Shown: piece by piece, positions 48,272 to 62,012 of the stretch
Position numbering within the stretch: the stretch's first letter is position 1
Layout of the letters: every line of letters begins with the position of its first letter
NCBI GenBank assembly: GCA_013397455.1
Contig: VYZB01000225.1
Location: 1,039,446 to 1,103,445 of the forward strand
Direction: 5' to 3'
DNA length: 64,000 nucleotides
From: Crotophaga sulcirostris
Lineage: Eukaryota; Chordata; Aves; Cuculiformes; Crotophagidae
The notes under the pieces: model-generated
Seen by the model: the letters and a program-made list of their open reading frames with translations, nothing else
The model's database searches: none
What the model was told of the DNA's origin: nothing
Program-made: the position numbers and the translations under genes

Positions 48272-51200
48272 CAAAAACCCTCCCTAAGAGGGACTCTCAT
48301 CACTTGCTTCTTAGGTATGTGAGAACTTTTAACAAGTTTAATTGGCTTTTACATTGGAACTGTGCAGAACCACAGATTTCATATATTTTTTCAGTACTAA
48401 GCCATCAATTAGTCCAAATTTACTCAAAATAGTGCCTAGGGTCTCTTAATAGAGCTATAAACCTGAGAGGACCTATTTGTGATCTTGGACTGAGATTCAA
48501 GTTTTAAAGAAAAAGTGTAACTGTGGCAATTTTTTTTCATTACTTCAATTTTCATACTTAGTTCTCAATTTCAACATTTGAATGTGCCTGAAGGGCTTGC
48601 ATGGAAGGCAACACGCGGATTTCAAAGGTCTTTTTCTATTTCAGCCTTGATCTCACTAAGGCTGGCAGACCTCCACACGGCATTTTTAATATTAACATCT
48701 TTGATATTATTTGGATTGGACCTTTGAAGACACATTAGCAATCAAAGGCACATTTATGAGTTCTATCTGTAATGACTATTGCCCCTCTCTCACACCATGG
48801 TGTAGCAGAGCAAAATACTACAACAGCAATATCAAAGCTGCGTAGGGAAAGCTAATAACAGCAAACAGAACAAGGAAAAATAAATAATACAAGGAGTACA
48901 CACTGCATGGAAAGCTTTCCAAGGTTTAGTATGACTGGGGGAAGGAGTTCATAGTACCAGGTTTCATTCAGATCATTTCTGGGAACAAAGGCACCTGTAT
49001 TAAAATCAGTGTTGTTGATTTTGGCAAACCATGATCAAATAGGACAGAAAAGAACAGAAAAAATTGGTACAACTCTGATTATCCCTGCTTGTATAATTTT
49101 TGCTGCTTCACACATCCTCTCTACCCTTTCCATACGCATCTTGGCATGACCTGGTACCCTTTGTTTTGCACCCCATCTTTTTTGATTGAGTGAAAGCTGA
49201 GATCTGAAAATATCTTTAAGATGGTAATAAGGTGAGGATGAGAGAAAGTGCTCTGTAATTGTAGTGAGCATGCTCTGCAGGGGCAGCCCTCCTACCTGCC
49301 AAATCTGACCACAGTCTCCTGTCCCCTGGTTTCTTTTGGAATTCATTCTGAGATAAATTCACTCATACGTTTAGTTAATTATAAATTAAAACCAGCTAGA
49401 AGACAATCAGAGTTAATAGTGCTCATTTAAAGTAGTTCCCCCACATATGGAAAAAGTCCTTGGCCAGGTTTCTCAGCAGCTGGAAATGCACATAACTCCT
49501 ACCAGTCCAAGGGCAGATCCATAGTAGCTAAGCATCTTCCCCAGAACTTCTTTCTGAAGGCATCAAGAAAAGCAAGATGAGAAAATTAATACTGAAATCA
49601 TTTAATAAAATGTTAGAGGGATAAGAATAGCTAGAGATAATAAGAGCCAGGAAGGAGAAATGAGTGAATGGCACAGGATCCTCCAACAGCAAAGTGTGGA
49701 GCAGGTGGAGACTGTCGCTGTGTGGGCACTTCTCCCGAAAATAAAAGTGTAGCACCTCTAGAAAGCCCCCAAGACCCAGAGTATTTTACAAACAGAAAGA
49801 AGTGCTACCATCTTAAAGTGTCATTCACTACTGAACTGTAGCATGGAGTGAAAAAAAAAGCATCTATTCAATAGCTATTTGGGACAGAAAGTGAAAAACA
49901 ACATGACCATTGAAAAAGCAGGAGGAATTTCTGGTAGGCAGAGCATAATTAGCCAAGTTGGCCTGTCGCCAGGACGTGGAGGTTAGTCATCTCCTTTAGT
50001 GAAAAAGGCCATCAGGTCTTCAATGTCTAAGAGCGTTCAGGACCTTGGGTTTGTGTCTAGTCCAGAAGATGGATAACAACGCTAAAGACCAAACGTCAGA
50101 GGCGAGTATGATCATAAACAGGGAGGATATGCAAGATATCTTCCAGATAGAAGGAGGGGGGGAAATGGAGCTCCAAGCAGTGGCCAAAACAAACAGAAGT
50201 CACCATGAGTGGATGGGGGTCATTCCAGGCTACTACGCGAATTACATCAGGAATCAACATTGCCTTCCACATGGTTTCACAAAGTTTGGCTTTAATGCTT
50301 GAATGTCACTGGCAGAACAAGGCGAAAATGCTGCACCCACAGTCAAAGAAAGCCAAGAAGGAAACTCAGGGAAATAGAAATTAGGAGTCTGATTTCACCT
50401 GGAGGAACAATTAAGAATTATTTATCGAGGATGAACTAATGGATCTCTTTTTTTAGAGGAGAGCTTTGGGGAATTTTAAGAGTTTCCCGCTCTATAACTC
50501 ATATTTAAATAATAAATAAGTATTTATCTGAGTTCTGGGGAAAGTTCAAGACAGCAATTCATCCAGTTACAGCCAGGCCACAAGAAATTATTTTCAAAAT
50601 CAAAACAATGAGAATAACTAACATTCCTGGAGCCAGTTAACATGTTCCACCATCTTTTCAGAAAATACACAGGTAAATAACTTCACGTAGTATTGTTATT
50701 GGGGTCTGTCCTATAAAAACAGAGGAGTACCCCAAAACATGCATTTCTGAAACTACAGGATTGATCGGTAACACATCATTCAGCAAGGAAGTCTGCAAAG
50801 GTGAAAAATAAATCCTGCAAAAATAATCCTGATGAATTTTCAGCCATCAATAGACTGAATAATTGGATACAAATGCACTTGTATTAAAGTTTGTCTATGG
50901 CTCCTATTTGAACTGAAAGAAGGCTTGAAAATCAAATCTGATACTTTTCGTCTGCTTCAAACTCTAACTAAATTGCAGACCCATAAAGCTAGCCCTAATT
51001 ATTTACTTTAAAAACATTATGCGCATTGTTTTAAATAGAGCCTTTAACTCTGTCTGCAAGCTATTTATAGGGATTGTGTCTTTCTCTATCCATTTCACAC
51101 ACACATTGCAGCAAAAGGTCATTCATAATATATATCAGAAGTGGAAGATGGTGAAGAGGCACGCTAATCAGACTTGCTCCTAAACACTTGCTGTTCAAAG

Positions 51201-52150
51201 AGTAGAGTGAGGCTGGATACTCGTATATTTGACCCTTCAAAAGCTTAGTAGCCAATTAGCTTTCTAAAGGCTATGATGAACTGCACTCATTTACTGTGCA
51301 TCCACACATTCAACTGTCATGTTTAACAAGCAGTAGGACCACCTACAGCTGCCCAGCAAGGCCCTTTGCATACTTAATGCTGAGGCTGCATACATAGTCA
51401 CTAGAGAGGAAAAAAAGATGTAAAAAGCACAGCTTGGGATGACTTCCACAAATAAAGCAATGTCATTTGTAGGCCTGTAAGATTCCAGTAAGTTCCATAA
51501 TTTTCCAAAGTTTTCCTTGAATTCTCAGGAACAGATCCAGAGCATCAGTTTTCTTTGCTGCATCAAGGGGAGACTTTATGATTCCTTTCACTACATCACA
51601 GCCATTACCCCTGGAAAACCCAAGGTGATTCTTAACATCTTCTTTGGAAAGTTCATTACTAAATGCCAGACCACATCTGAAGATATTCATGTTTTCCTGA
51701 CATATCTAGCTCATGTTTCCCTCTGCCCTGCCACAGCATGCTTGGCAATACTGGAACCCATCATGTCAGGACACTTCATTCCCAGCCATAATTCACAAAG
51801 GATGGTGCAGATTTTCTTTTTTTTTTTCTTAGATATTAAAGCAAGCTAGCCAGGGCTCACAAAGCAAAGTCTAGTTATATAAATGCAGAGTCAGAGTTAT
51901 CAGAGGCTCCTTCTATCACTCAGTGTCCTTCAATCAATGCAACACTTGAAGATCACCATCTTAGCACAGCAACCAAATGGTACAGCTGTGAACACGCTTT
52001 ATCAGAGAAATAACTGCATGTCCTTAGTCAGCTACTTGTGAAGTACATTTATTGGTCTGGTACCAAATCACCGAAACATTTAACATATTCTTAAATCACA
52101 TATATCCCACAAGTGAAGTATGCCCTTGGCAGGAAGCTGAATCCAAACAG
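48272..52150. other. Unannotated sequence, no gene seen
   Basis: About 3.9 kb without a supportable gene. A short match near 49780 (gagtattttacaaacagaaa) recalls the MIR/L2 3' end but does not extend. The open frame at 50045-50302 (+) is of unknown nature and probably chance. Confidence 0.5.
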
Positions 52151-52205
52151 ACTTAAACACATGCTTAAATACAAGCACATACGTAAGTGTTTCACTGAAC
52201 TGCGG
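52151..52205 (+). mobile_element. Ancient amniote repeat, 'catgcttaa' family, copy 1
   Basis: acttaaacacatgcttaaat followed by acaagcacatacgtaagtgt and ttcactgaactgcgg matches the recurrent amniote repeat with the blocks catgtgcttaaagttaagca, catgcttaagtgctttgctg and gatcggggcc. A second copy in the same orientation lies at 57826-57925. Confidence 0.55.
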
Positions 52206-55200
52206 CTGTGTTGACATTCGTATTACTAGCCAAGGTGTCAAGCAGAATCATTTATTAGTTTCTTCTCTCTCCCCATTTACCTTTTTATTTTTTTGTACTG
52301 GAGTCTTCATAAAGAGAAGTCGTGCTTCATTCCAAGTAGGCACAACTAATCAGTCTTATTTAAGAGAGAGAGAAATTAGGTGAGAACGATAACGGTGACT
52401 GTGAAATTGGAGAGAGATGTTGATGTCTGTTTTTTTAAAGCCTCTAATTTTAAAAAAAAAGTTATGTACATTAGCCCTTGGCACTAATGATTATGCAAAA
52501 ATAAAGCATTTGCACTCAGCTACTTTGAGCAAAAGTTCTCTAAAAATTTCCAGTAAGTTAAATCTAATGGAAAGTTAGGGATGTTTGTTTTATGAATTAA
52601 AAGGAAAGTTCTGTCTTTTATGTAGCGAAGTATGAGATGGGGAATGTTGATTTTTTCTCACTATATGCCAGTTATGCTGTTGCACACTCAAAACTTCATA
52701 TGCTTTTTATGTCTGTCCATTGAGCTCCCATGATCTGTGTAACATTTCAGTTCTGCGTCAATTTGAGGGCTACATCTAAGTCTCAGCCATAATTCATCAG
52801 GATCAGATGGCAGCCAGCCCTGAATGCACCTCTTGAGAGCTGGAACACTTCTCACCTGTCATGGAGCAAAAACAATTATCTGAAGCTACCCACCTGCTCC
52901 AGGGCCACTTTGTCAAATATGATACTTCGTAGGGTGATACCTACCTGTCATACTGATTTTTTGGGTATTGACACAGTGGTTGGAGTGAACATCTGTTGCT
53001 GCTACTCCACTCTGATCTCATTTAGGCTTTCCAGAAGCAAAGATGAAAACATGTTCCAGTGCCTCCCTCCTGCCTGCTCCACCTGAGAAACCCTCTCCCT
53101 CTTGTCTGAGCAGCTGAACAGCTGTGACCAGATGACACCTTATCACCTTCTGCTTTTGAAATATCAATCTAATTCCCAGCTATTTGCTCACGGAATCCTC
53201 ACCACTAGTTGGCATTCTTCTGGGTATTGAGCTGTCTGTATGGCCATTTTCCCATCCTTTCATACAAATATCTCAGCACCCAAATCAAGGGGAAATTGGA
53301 CCGTTTGATTCGCAGCTAATGGAAACTGTGGAGAAACTAAAAAAGCACACGGAGTGAAGCTCCAGGGTTGAGTGTCCCTCTGAATGGGAGCATGTTGAGA
53401 TACTAGGATAGGATAATGGACCTATTCAGCTAGAGCAACATACTGGAAGGGTTGCAGCCTGCTAATCCTTCCTGCTCTGGCTACATGCCTCCTGCAAACC
53501 ATCTAGAATGATGCTAACTGTTCCTTGTCTCTACAATTTGCTCATTATTTGAGTTTCGGGGCTTTTGCTTGCTTTTTGTGCTCTTTCTACCTTGTTCCTG
53601 TTGTGCAAGCGAAAAATAGTTCCCTTACTGAACAACTTCAGTTCATCTGAATCAGTTGAAAAATGATGCGGAAGACCAGGCTCCACCACTGTGTGATGCT
53701 ACTGTAAAAGAGACACAGGCAGAGTCAGGAAGGAGAGTTAGACTGGGTAATGTAGAGAAGACAGTCTATTTGGGTACCTGCTCACAATTAACCTGTGGGA
53801 AGCTGCCAGGGTCAGTTCTCACTCTGAATCACAGCCTAAATGAGATTTTTGAGGTCCAGGAGTGAAAACTCAATCCAAAACAGAAACCCTATTGGGCTTC
53901 AGGCTTAGATATGGTATCAACCCATCTTTTCCAAAGCTGACAGCAATTAGAGGAGGAAGGCAGATGCTTTCTCCCAACAGCCTCTTGCTTTAATGAGCAC
54001 CTCCTCTGCATCTAACTTGAGATGTAGCTGGAGACCCTCCATGTCATGCACAAAGCTTACATCCTGTCACTCAGTAAATAATAAAGACAGCAATATATTC
54101 ATATCTACCTCTGGGATAGACATTTCCTCAGTGTGACAGCTTCCAGAAGTTCAAAGCTTTGCAGGAACAGAGTACATGAAGCTCGGTGTGTTAACTAATC
54201 AGTGTTTCTATCTTTATGTGATCGCTTTCTAAATTGCCATAAAAGTGGCACCAGTAGCACAGAAGATGAAACTCTTCTGTCTGAGTGCTGTAATCACATC
54301 GAATGCACACGAGCAGACTGCATAGCAAATGGGCACTGGAGATTATTTTAAATATCTGAGTTTTCATCATTAAACACTGCAAGCTAGTTCCTGTTTCCTT
54401 CTCATTCACCTCTCCTGACTCCATCAGGCTATTGATGCAACACTGAGTGATATGTGGCAGCGCGTTACTCTCAGTGGAGATTAATTATTTCTTTTTTAAG
54501 CTTTCTACAACCCCCACACCCTCCGGGCCTCTCAGTTGGTAAAGTAGCATGTCAAAAACTAATGGGAAGGTGTGAGATGTTACATGACTTTAGGAGAAAA
54601 GAAAATCTGGTCCAAATGAGATGGAGTTTTGATTTTGACAAGGGACTTTGTTTTTCTGTTTGTTTTTTCCCTCCAAGAATATGTTTCTATTTTTAAATTT
54701 GAATACATTGCAGTGATTCATACTGTAATTGCTACAGGAAATCAGGAGGGACTGCACCTGTGTTGGACCATGAGGGAGGACAAAGTGATGCTGGTTCCTC
54801 CCCATACTGACTAATCCCCTTTGTCTGCTGCGCGCAAACACCACTACCTGCCCCAAACCCCTTCAGCCCTCAGATTTCCACTCACAGCTGTCTCTAGACT
54901 GTTGCAGGAAAAGATGATGGATGGGCAGAATTTTATTTCCATTAGAACGAAGCCAACTGAATATTTCCATCTGCTTTATTAAAACTACTGGTTCTCACTT
55001 TGCTTAATCTTGAAAAACGCAACATGTTTCTGCAGCTGACTTTGCATTCTGTATAGGAAATGGATGCATGAGGTAGAATGATTTTCTACCAGAACGGAGC
55101 AAGGTGAAATTTAGTGCCTTTCTTCCCATGGGCAGGGGGCATCCAGCTTGGCAGAGAGAAGCTGATGACCCCACAATTATTATCTCCCCAAAGAGGTTGT

Positions 55201-57825
55201 ACTTAAGGTTTTTGGCAAGGTGACCCCTGAAGTCCAGCAGCCAAGGTAGTCGTGGAGATGACTCAAACTGGAGACCTCCTTGTCATCTCAGCTGTGCCAC
55301 CAGGCTGGCTGCTCTACTCCCTGACTACATCCAAGCCCTGCAGTGCACCACTCTACCTCCTTTAATACTTTACTGTAATTCCTGGTTTTGACACACTACT
55401 CGAGATTCATAGTGGGCATTGATTACAGAAGATTTCTGGAAGAAGTGAGCACTAAAATATTTGGATTCAATGGGGCAGGAGGGATGAGGAGGGAACCATT
55501 AAAAACACAGGAGCTTGGCATCTAAGAGGGACAAGAGGGAGTCAGATGTGGGTTAATAATTTTTCTATCACAGTGCCTGTATAATTAAAGATCTGTCCAA
55601 AGAACAGAGTTCGTACAAGGTTTTTCTTTTCTTGCATTGCTTTTCCTATTTCCCTCTTGCTTTCCCAGAAATAGAACATGACATTTATTTTTATGGACAG
55701 CATGATCTGATGGCTATTCCCCTGTGACGTGGTAATCTGAACACAATTATGTTCTGTTGACAAAAAGTGATAAAAGTGTATTGTGTCAACACTCTGAACT
55801 AACAGATTTGTCATCTGCTCTACTCTCAGATAATAGAAACAGAATTAGAAAATCCTCTGACAGGCTCTGTCCTCTTCTGTGGTTCAGTAAGACCCAGCTC
55901 TGTGCATGGTTGCTGCATCCCAGTATTCCTCCTCTTCCAGCAAAATCTGTCAGGCTGTGTTTTGAATTCAAGTGTAAAGTTTGCTTTGATGGACTGCTTT
56001 TGGCAGCATATAGCTTATATGTTTTAAAGTCATTTGACCTAAGTTCCCCATTTCACTTCAGTTCTATTATTCCCATCTTTTTCCATAGCTACGAAAAATC
56101 CACATTTTTATATCATTTTTTGCCATGCAAATTTCCTTCTAGAAAATGTATTTTACTCTAGTACCTGCATTACATCCTCCCTGACTTCTTCATGAGTTCA
56201 TGGACAGCAATCTGCCTGGAGTGTTGTTTTCCTGAGACAGGTATCCACATTTGACCAATAGGTACTGCCAGTTCTAAGTACACAAAATATTAAGGAGAAA
56301 AATGTGCATAACTTCTTAAAACACCACCCCCTTATAAGTCTAAGGACAAGACTGCAGTTCCAGCTCTTGGTTAGATGAATGATAATTACTGCTTAAGACC
56401 TAAAAGAATGATGATATCATTCAAGCAAAATAGAAAAAGTTTATTCATTGCTAAAAAAAAGCAATATCCAAAACTTCTATAAAACATTTTGTTTTGCAGC
56501 TGTGACTCCTGCACTGTTAAATGCCATTAAAGAGCATTTCCATTCAAAAGGGGCATGTGGAATGTATATTAAGGTTTTCCAAAAATAGGAATCAATAGCC
56601 ATCAAGTGCAAGTGTGGAATGAGTCAAGCGTGATAGCATTTGGTCACCTGGCTAATGCCTGCCTGGAAAGACCATTGGGCTCTTCATCAGAAGAGAAGAG
56701 AGCATAGGTGCCATGAAGATGCTCTTAGTTTATATGTCTGGTCCTTCTTCAACTCGTTCCCCCAGCATACAGGATAAACACTATGTCAAACTCCTAAAAA
56801 TCAGATCTCTCAGGACCACAAACTTCAGAGTAATCCAAAGTGAACCCTAATTTGAGATGCATGCTGGACTCCAGCCTGTCCTCCACAGCCCACTTTGCTC
56901 CTCAGCTTCTGCAATGCCCTAGCACATCCAGGCACAAGGAGCTTGCCCCTTCGTAAGCTGCATTTTGCTTTGCTCTTCTTTGCTTTGATACATTTGTTGT
57001 TTGAACAGAAAAATGCAATTGGTTCTGACAGCAGGGTGAAATGAACTGAGAATGTGCACATGAAGTGTTGTTTATTCCCCTGATCCATCTCCTGCCAGTG
57101 GGATTTTTTTTAGTGTGGGGGTGAAATCGAGGCATTTACATCCTGAAATGAACATAATGGTCTGGAATAGTGGTTTAAGGTAGTTTGGAACCATATTCTG
57201 ATACCCATAGCAACCTTTAAAGAAAATTGAGTTGGACATTGCAATGGAAACTTAGCACAATCTGCAATGTAATTCACAACCCAAATTTCCCAGTTGAAGC
57301 CACAGCTCATTACCACACCTACAGAATCACTCTTGAAAGGGAGTGCAGATCTGACTCTTGTTCTTCTCCCCTCTGACTGACAGTCAGACTTGGTGCTCAA
57401 CAAAAGGATGTTGCTTGTGAGAAAACAGCTAAGAAAAAAAAAAGGTGCTGAAGTCTTCTCAGAATTGACTTAAAGCAATAACTATATTGTGTAACAAACA
57501 AGTTTTGACAAAATGAAGCCATATCACTACGAACAAGAGATTTTTCTTACCCACCAGCGTGATCCTCTCTCTGTTACCGCACCTAAGTTTTATCAAGTAA
57601 CTCTCCTTGAATAAATAAACATTTCTCTGGTTTTATCTGTAACTACCTTTCTATCCTAAAGTATATGATCATATCTAAACAAACTACTTATACCTAATAT
57701 GATTACTTTTACCAAAACTACTTGATCCTAGCTATAATAATTTCGTAAGGTTACAATCAGGATTATTTTTTTGGTACAATGTGGTCATGATTTCAACACT
57801 AACCCAAAGTATCTTAGAATCCAAG
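52206..57825. other. Unannotated sequence, no gene seen
   Basis: About 5.6 kb without a supportable gene. Segment 52440-52620 is A+T-rich and evenly complex (gcactaatgattatgcaaaa) and is a conserved-noncoding candidate. Open frames, including 55757-56161 (134 codons, +), show no recognisable domain. Confidence 0.5.
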
Positions 57826-57925
57826 ATACTCATCTTATAGCACTTGAGTTTTCCACTGGAGTCAATGAGGCCATTATTCACATGCTTAAAATTAGGCATA
57901 TGCTTAAGTGCTTCGCCTTTGGGAT
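57826..57925 (+). mobile_element. Ancient amniote repeat, 'catgcttaa' family, copy 2
   Basis: The blocks tttccactggagtcaatgag, gccattattcacatgcttaa, aattaggcatatgcttaagt and gcttcgcctttgggat match the same family as 52151-52205, here including the upstream 'gaagtcaatgggactactca'-type block. Full-length members are largely palindromic. This copy keeps the right half best. Divergence is that of an old insertion. Confidence 0.6.
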
Positions 57926-60900
57926 AAAGAGTCCATTTGGGACCCTTCAGTACTTAGCTCTGATAAAACCCATCAATATTGCTTAGACGATTAAAAAAAA
58001 AGCATCTTTCTCAGAACTTCCAACAGATGTTTTCATAAATTTTAACATACTTCTTTCCCCTGTCTCATTCATTTCCAGTACAAGTATTCCCTTAAAAGCT
58101 GAATGAGGAAATCTGTAAACTTAATGGAGGAAATTTATTTGGATAGAAAGACATCTAAAGAAGTATAACGGCACTTGCAATGATCTCCGGCCAAATTCTG
58201 CACCCATTAACTTTCTTTATGCCTTTCTCCGCTGCCAGATGTATCTGTGCAAATGAGATTTTCCAAAGTAACTATTGTCTTCTCTGAATCACACAAAATC
58301 CTTTCTAATAGTCTCTGAGCAGTGTTTTTAACAAGCCAAGTGAGTATATAACTGCTCGCTCCATATGTCTGAAGTGTATTCTTCCTTCCACCCGCCCCAT
58401 TTCTTTCTGTCGACAACATACATTTTGTCAAGCCTCTTACTGCAAATCATTCAGTCAATGAAACCGAAAGACATTTCAGCACATTTTTATCAACAGAATG
58501 TAATTTTGTGCGAATCATGCTGTCAACAGGAAAAAATGCCAAAAGAAAAGTGAAAGAACCCAAACTCATTTTGTCCACAAAAAAAAATAAATTACAGTTT
58601 GCTTTTATTTTGTGCATGTAGACAAAATGGAAATAGCAAAACATCCCCATCTGTGGACAAAATTAAGATTGATCTCTTAATTCAGAAGACCAAATGGTAT
58701 TTGATAGAAAAAAAGCAACACTACGAAGGACAGACAAGATGCTGAGTCAGAAGAATTTTTCCAGCACCTTTCACTGTTTTCGTTGCATCAGTGAAATGCT
58801 ACCCTAGGTATTTAATCCATTGTAGCAAAATATTAAGTGATGGGCTAGAATACAGGAAAGCAGACTGAGCTAAAAAAAAACAACCCTACAGATACTGTTT
58901 CGTTTTCCAGTTGATGAATGGCTTGGGTTGCTCTGCAGGTGCATGTCCAGTGCAGTCTGAACAGTGGTCTCTGGTCAGTGATGCTCTTCACAATTTTGTA
59001 CCATAGCTGTAGCCCCCTTCCATTTTTCTCTGTTGTGATGTTTTCATCATTTTGTTACTGTCAGATTTGCTCTTGTTATTATTAAGTTTTCTCCTTTGGC
59101 AATCACTGATACACTTTGGGGTCCCAGGCTACCTGGTGCACTGATGACTGGCAGGTCAAAGCAAAGAGTGGTTTCAAAAGCTGTCTTGTAACTGTAACAT
59201 CACAGGACTGAAACCAGTTTCTATCTCCCAACAACTAAAAGGCCTTTCGTGTTGGTTCACAACAGGGACAGGATTCCTGCCTGGCCCTCTGTTAATGCAC
59301 AGTAAAACCCACCTACGCAAAACATGTGGCTTCTCTAAAGACAAAGTGGAGTGATAACTGGCTCCTGGGAGCAGAAGATTACAAGAAGACATCAAACCAT
59401 TTGCTTTCCTACACCTCCTCAGGTTTTACTTCAAGGTGTGTTCAGCTGATTATGATTATAAGCTTATTTTTTATAAGGATGGCTGTTTAATTCTCTTTAA
59501 TATTTTTATACCATTTTTCTATGGACCAGAGTTATTTCTTAATATGGTAAAAGATAACAATAACCTTCCCGGGTTTTCTGGAGAATTTCACTGTGGTTTT
59601 AGATCACCTTATCCCTTCCAGTTCTTCAGTGAATTGTTCAAATAAGGCCTTGGAGCACTGACAGTCCCAAAGAGTTTGTATGGGGCTGGAGAAGCAGAGA
59701 AGGTGGCTGTTCTCCAGCATTTTAGAAATCAGAATGAGACTTACCACATGCCATTTTGGTACACACTGTGGGGGATAACAGATCATTTTCTCCATCAGTC
59801 CCCAGTCTTTACTGGGGAGAGTGATGAACCAGCCAAATTCCCGGAGTCCTCCTCGTCCACAAAAGAGGGATGCACAGAGAGAAGGTACGCATTGTGCAGC
59901 ATTAAAAATGTAACTGCTTTGAGACACGGGCCAACACACTGACACCAAAAGTTGGCAGCAAAATACGTCAGAGAGATCACGAAGTTGGCATGGGAGGTTT
60001 TCAGCTAATACAAGAGATTATTTTCAGGGCCTTGTTGCGTGCCAAACACAACACAAAGCTGGCCTCAGAGCAGCACTTCTGCTGGAGCCGTAGGGGGTGG
60101 CAGTCGAGCAGAGCAGACGCTCAGGGAGAAACCAGGCTTGATTTTTTATCTGGGACAGCACTAGGGCTCTGCAGGGACCAGCTACTTTTTGGCTGTGTGT
60201 CACTGCTGTGTGTCCCAGCCAGTCTTTATTTGCAGTGGCCTGCCTGAAGTGCCTATGGCATGGATCACCTCTCTGATTTTTATACTTATGTTGACATAGT
60301 ATTAAGAAGGCAACTTGGTCCACCCCTTCGGCTATACCAGGCTACTCAAATGAGTTTCAGATTTGAAAGCCTTCATTTTGTCTACGTCAAGGACCTCGTC
60401 CTGAAAAAGTGTTTTTATACCATTTTGCTGTGCACTTCTCATGGTATCTTCCTGCCATTTTGGTTGTGCTGACAGTGCTGTACATGGAAAGAAGGATTCG
60501 TATCTGTGAGGCACAGGCAGGAACCACTGCAAAGCATTTACTTGGTCTTGATCAACAGAATTTTTTCCTCCTTTTAAAAGGTATTGTGCCAAAGCATTTC
60601 TGAACAAGCGAGTGAGGGCAATGAGATTGAAACTTGTGCATCCTCCTTGCCCCAACACTTTGTCCTGTGGCAGCCAGAATAGAGGTTTTGCTAACTAACC
60701 TGTTTTTAATTTATATGTTGACTTCAGCTTGCATAAAACCCTTGGTCCTGTCAGCTGTGTCCACCCAATCCCACCTTTTCAACAGAATTCTGAAAAAATG
60801 AGAGGAAATGAAGACCTGAAAATTTCCATATTTTTCATGGCTGATTCCTTGTATGCATGTTACATAATTAAATCACAAGGAAAGCCGGAATTCTTACATG

Positions 60901-61854
60901 AACATGAAACTACAGTACTTGGCTGTAGGACACCTGGAAATCAAATCAGTAATTACTAACACAGAGGTAGATTGTACAATCCTTGTTGGAATTTATCATT
61001 CAACAGCAGCAATAAAATTATGGCAATGGTGACCAGAAATACATAATCAGATTGCAACCTGTGTTGCTTGCCTGTTCAGCCAAATGCAGCCCATCAGCAC
61101 TTTAAATTTATGGTGAAAATCTGGGCAGAGAACAGAAGAAAATGGGGAGAGGTTTTGAGTGGTTAATTCATGGCTCAGCAGCAACTGCTGCAAAACCCAT
61201 GCCTTGTGAATGTTGATGGAAGTCAGTGCAGCACCTGCATTGGTTCCCCTGTCACTTCAAGGGCATGGAGGCTTAAGATGGGTTGTTGAGAACAAGTAAA
61301 AACTCATGAACTTTTTGCCCAAGTAGCTTGCTGAATTTCACATAGTCCACCTACTCTCCATAATGTCAAGCAGTTGGTTGCAAGGCCTCCTGGACCATCT
61401 TGTGATAAACATGGGACCTGGCCACATGCACAGATGTCCTAATCTATTAAGCGTACCCAAAATCCTGAGCTCCAGAATGGAACTAAGTCACTCTTTGGTG
61501 CAAGTTTTACAGTAAAGATTGACCTGGTGGTTTGGAGATGTACCTACCTATCAGTGTAAACATGCTATTGAAGGAAAAAGAAATGGATGTTGTTACATGT
61601 AATAGCAACAAGTCTTCCACAGTACTGAGGATGTGCTGGTATGTCAGATCATGGCCAGGAACGAGCAGCGTTCAGGTAGAGCTGTAGAGAAGTGTGTAGG
61701 TGTACAGTCAGGGTCAGCTGCTGAAGACTTCAGCTCCCAGATTTTCTGCAGATAATGGCTATTTTTGTTGAAAAGCTGAACTGTTGGTAATAGAAATCTG
61801 CAAACTTGGCCATTTGTTTTTAAATGGCAAAAGTCAGCTACTGGCAATTTCTCA
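57926..61854. other. Unannotated sequence, no gene seen
   Basis: About 3.9 kb without a supportable gene. A possible terminus of an ancient repeat (ccggccaaattctgcaccca near 58187) does not extend far enough to call. Overlapping open frames on both strands at 59600-60660 share no recognisable family. Confidence 0.5.
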
Positions 61855-62012
61855 CACAATCACAGAACAGTTCGGATTGGAAAAGACATCAGGAGATTTC
61901 TGGTCAAGTCTCCTGGACTCAGAGCAGGAACAACACTGAATTCAACGTCAGTTGCCTGAAGGTTTGTCCAGGCAGACCCTCCAAATGTAGCCTCTCTGGG
62001 AAATGTCTTCTG
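61855..62012 (-). mobile_element. Old, diverged CR1 LINE 3' fragment
   Basis: In + orientation the blocks acaatcacagaacagttcgg, attggaaaagacatcaggag, atttctggtcaagtctcctg, ctcagagcaggaac, tgcctgaaggtttgtccag and gcctctctgggaaatgtctt follow the reverse complement of older CR1 subfamilies (aatcacagaatggttcaggt, ggagatcatctggtccaacc, ctcaaagcagg, ttgctcagggccttgtccag, acctctctgggcaacctgtt). Substitutions and internal indels are more numerous than in the other CR1 copies here. The open frame starting at 61824 runs through it and is not a gene. Confidence 0.8.

Noticed and set aside
49775..49800. gagtattttacaaacagaaa, like the MIR/L2 3' end
   Set aside because: Single short block with no colinear continuation.
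58187..58215. ccggccaaattctgcaccca, resembling the terminus of an ancient amniote repeat
   Set aside because: Only about 15 bases match and neither flank extends the similarity.
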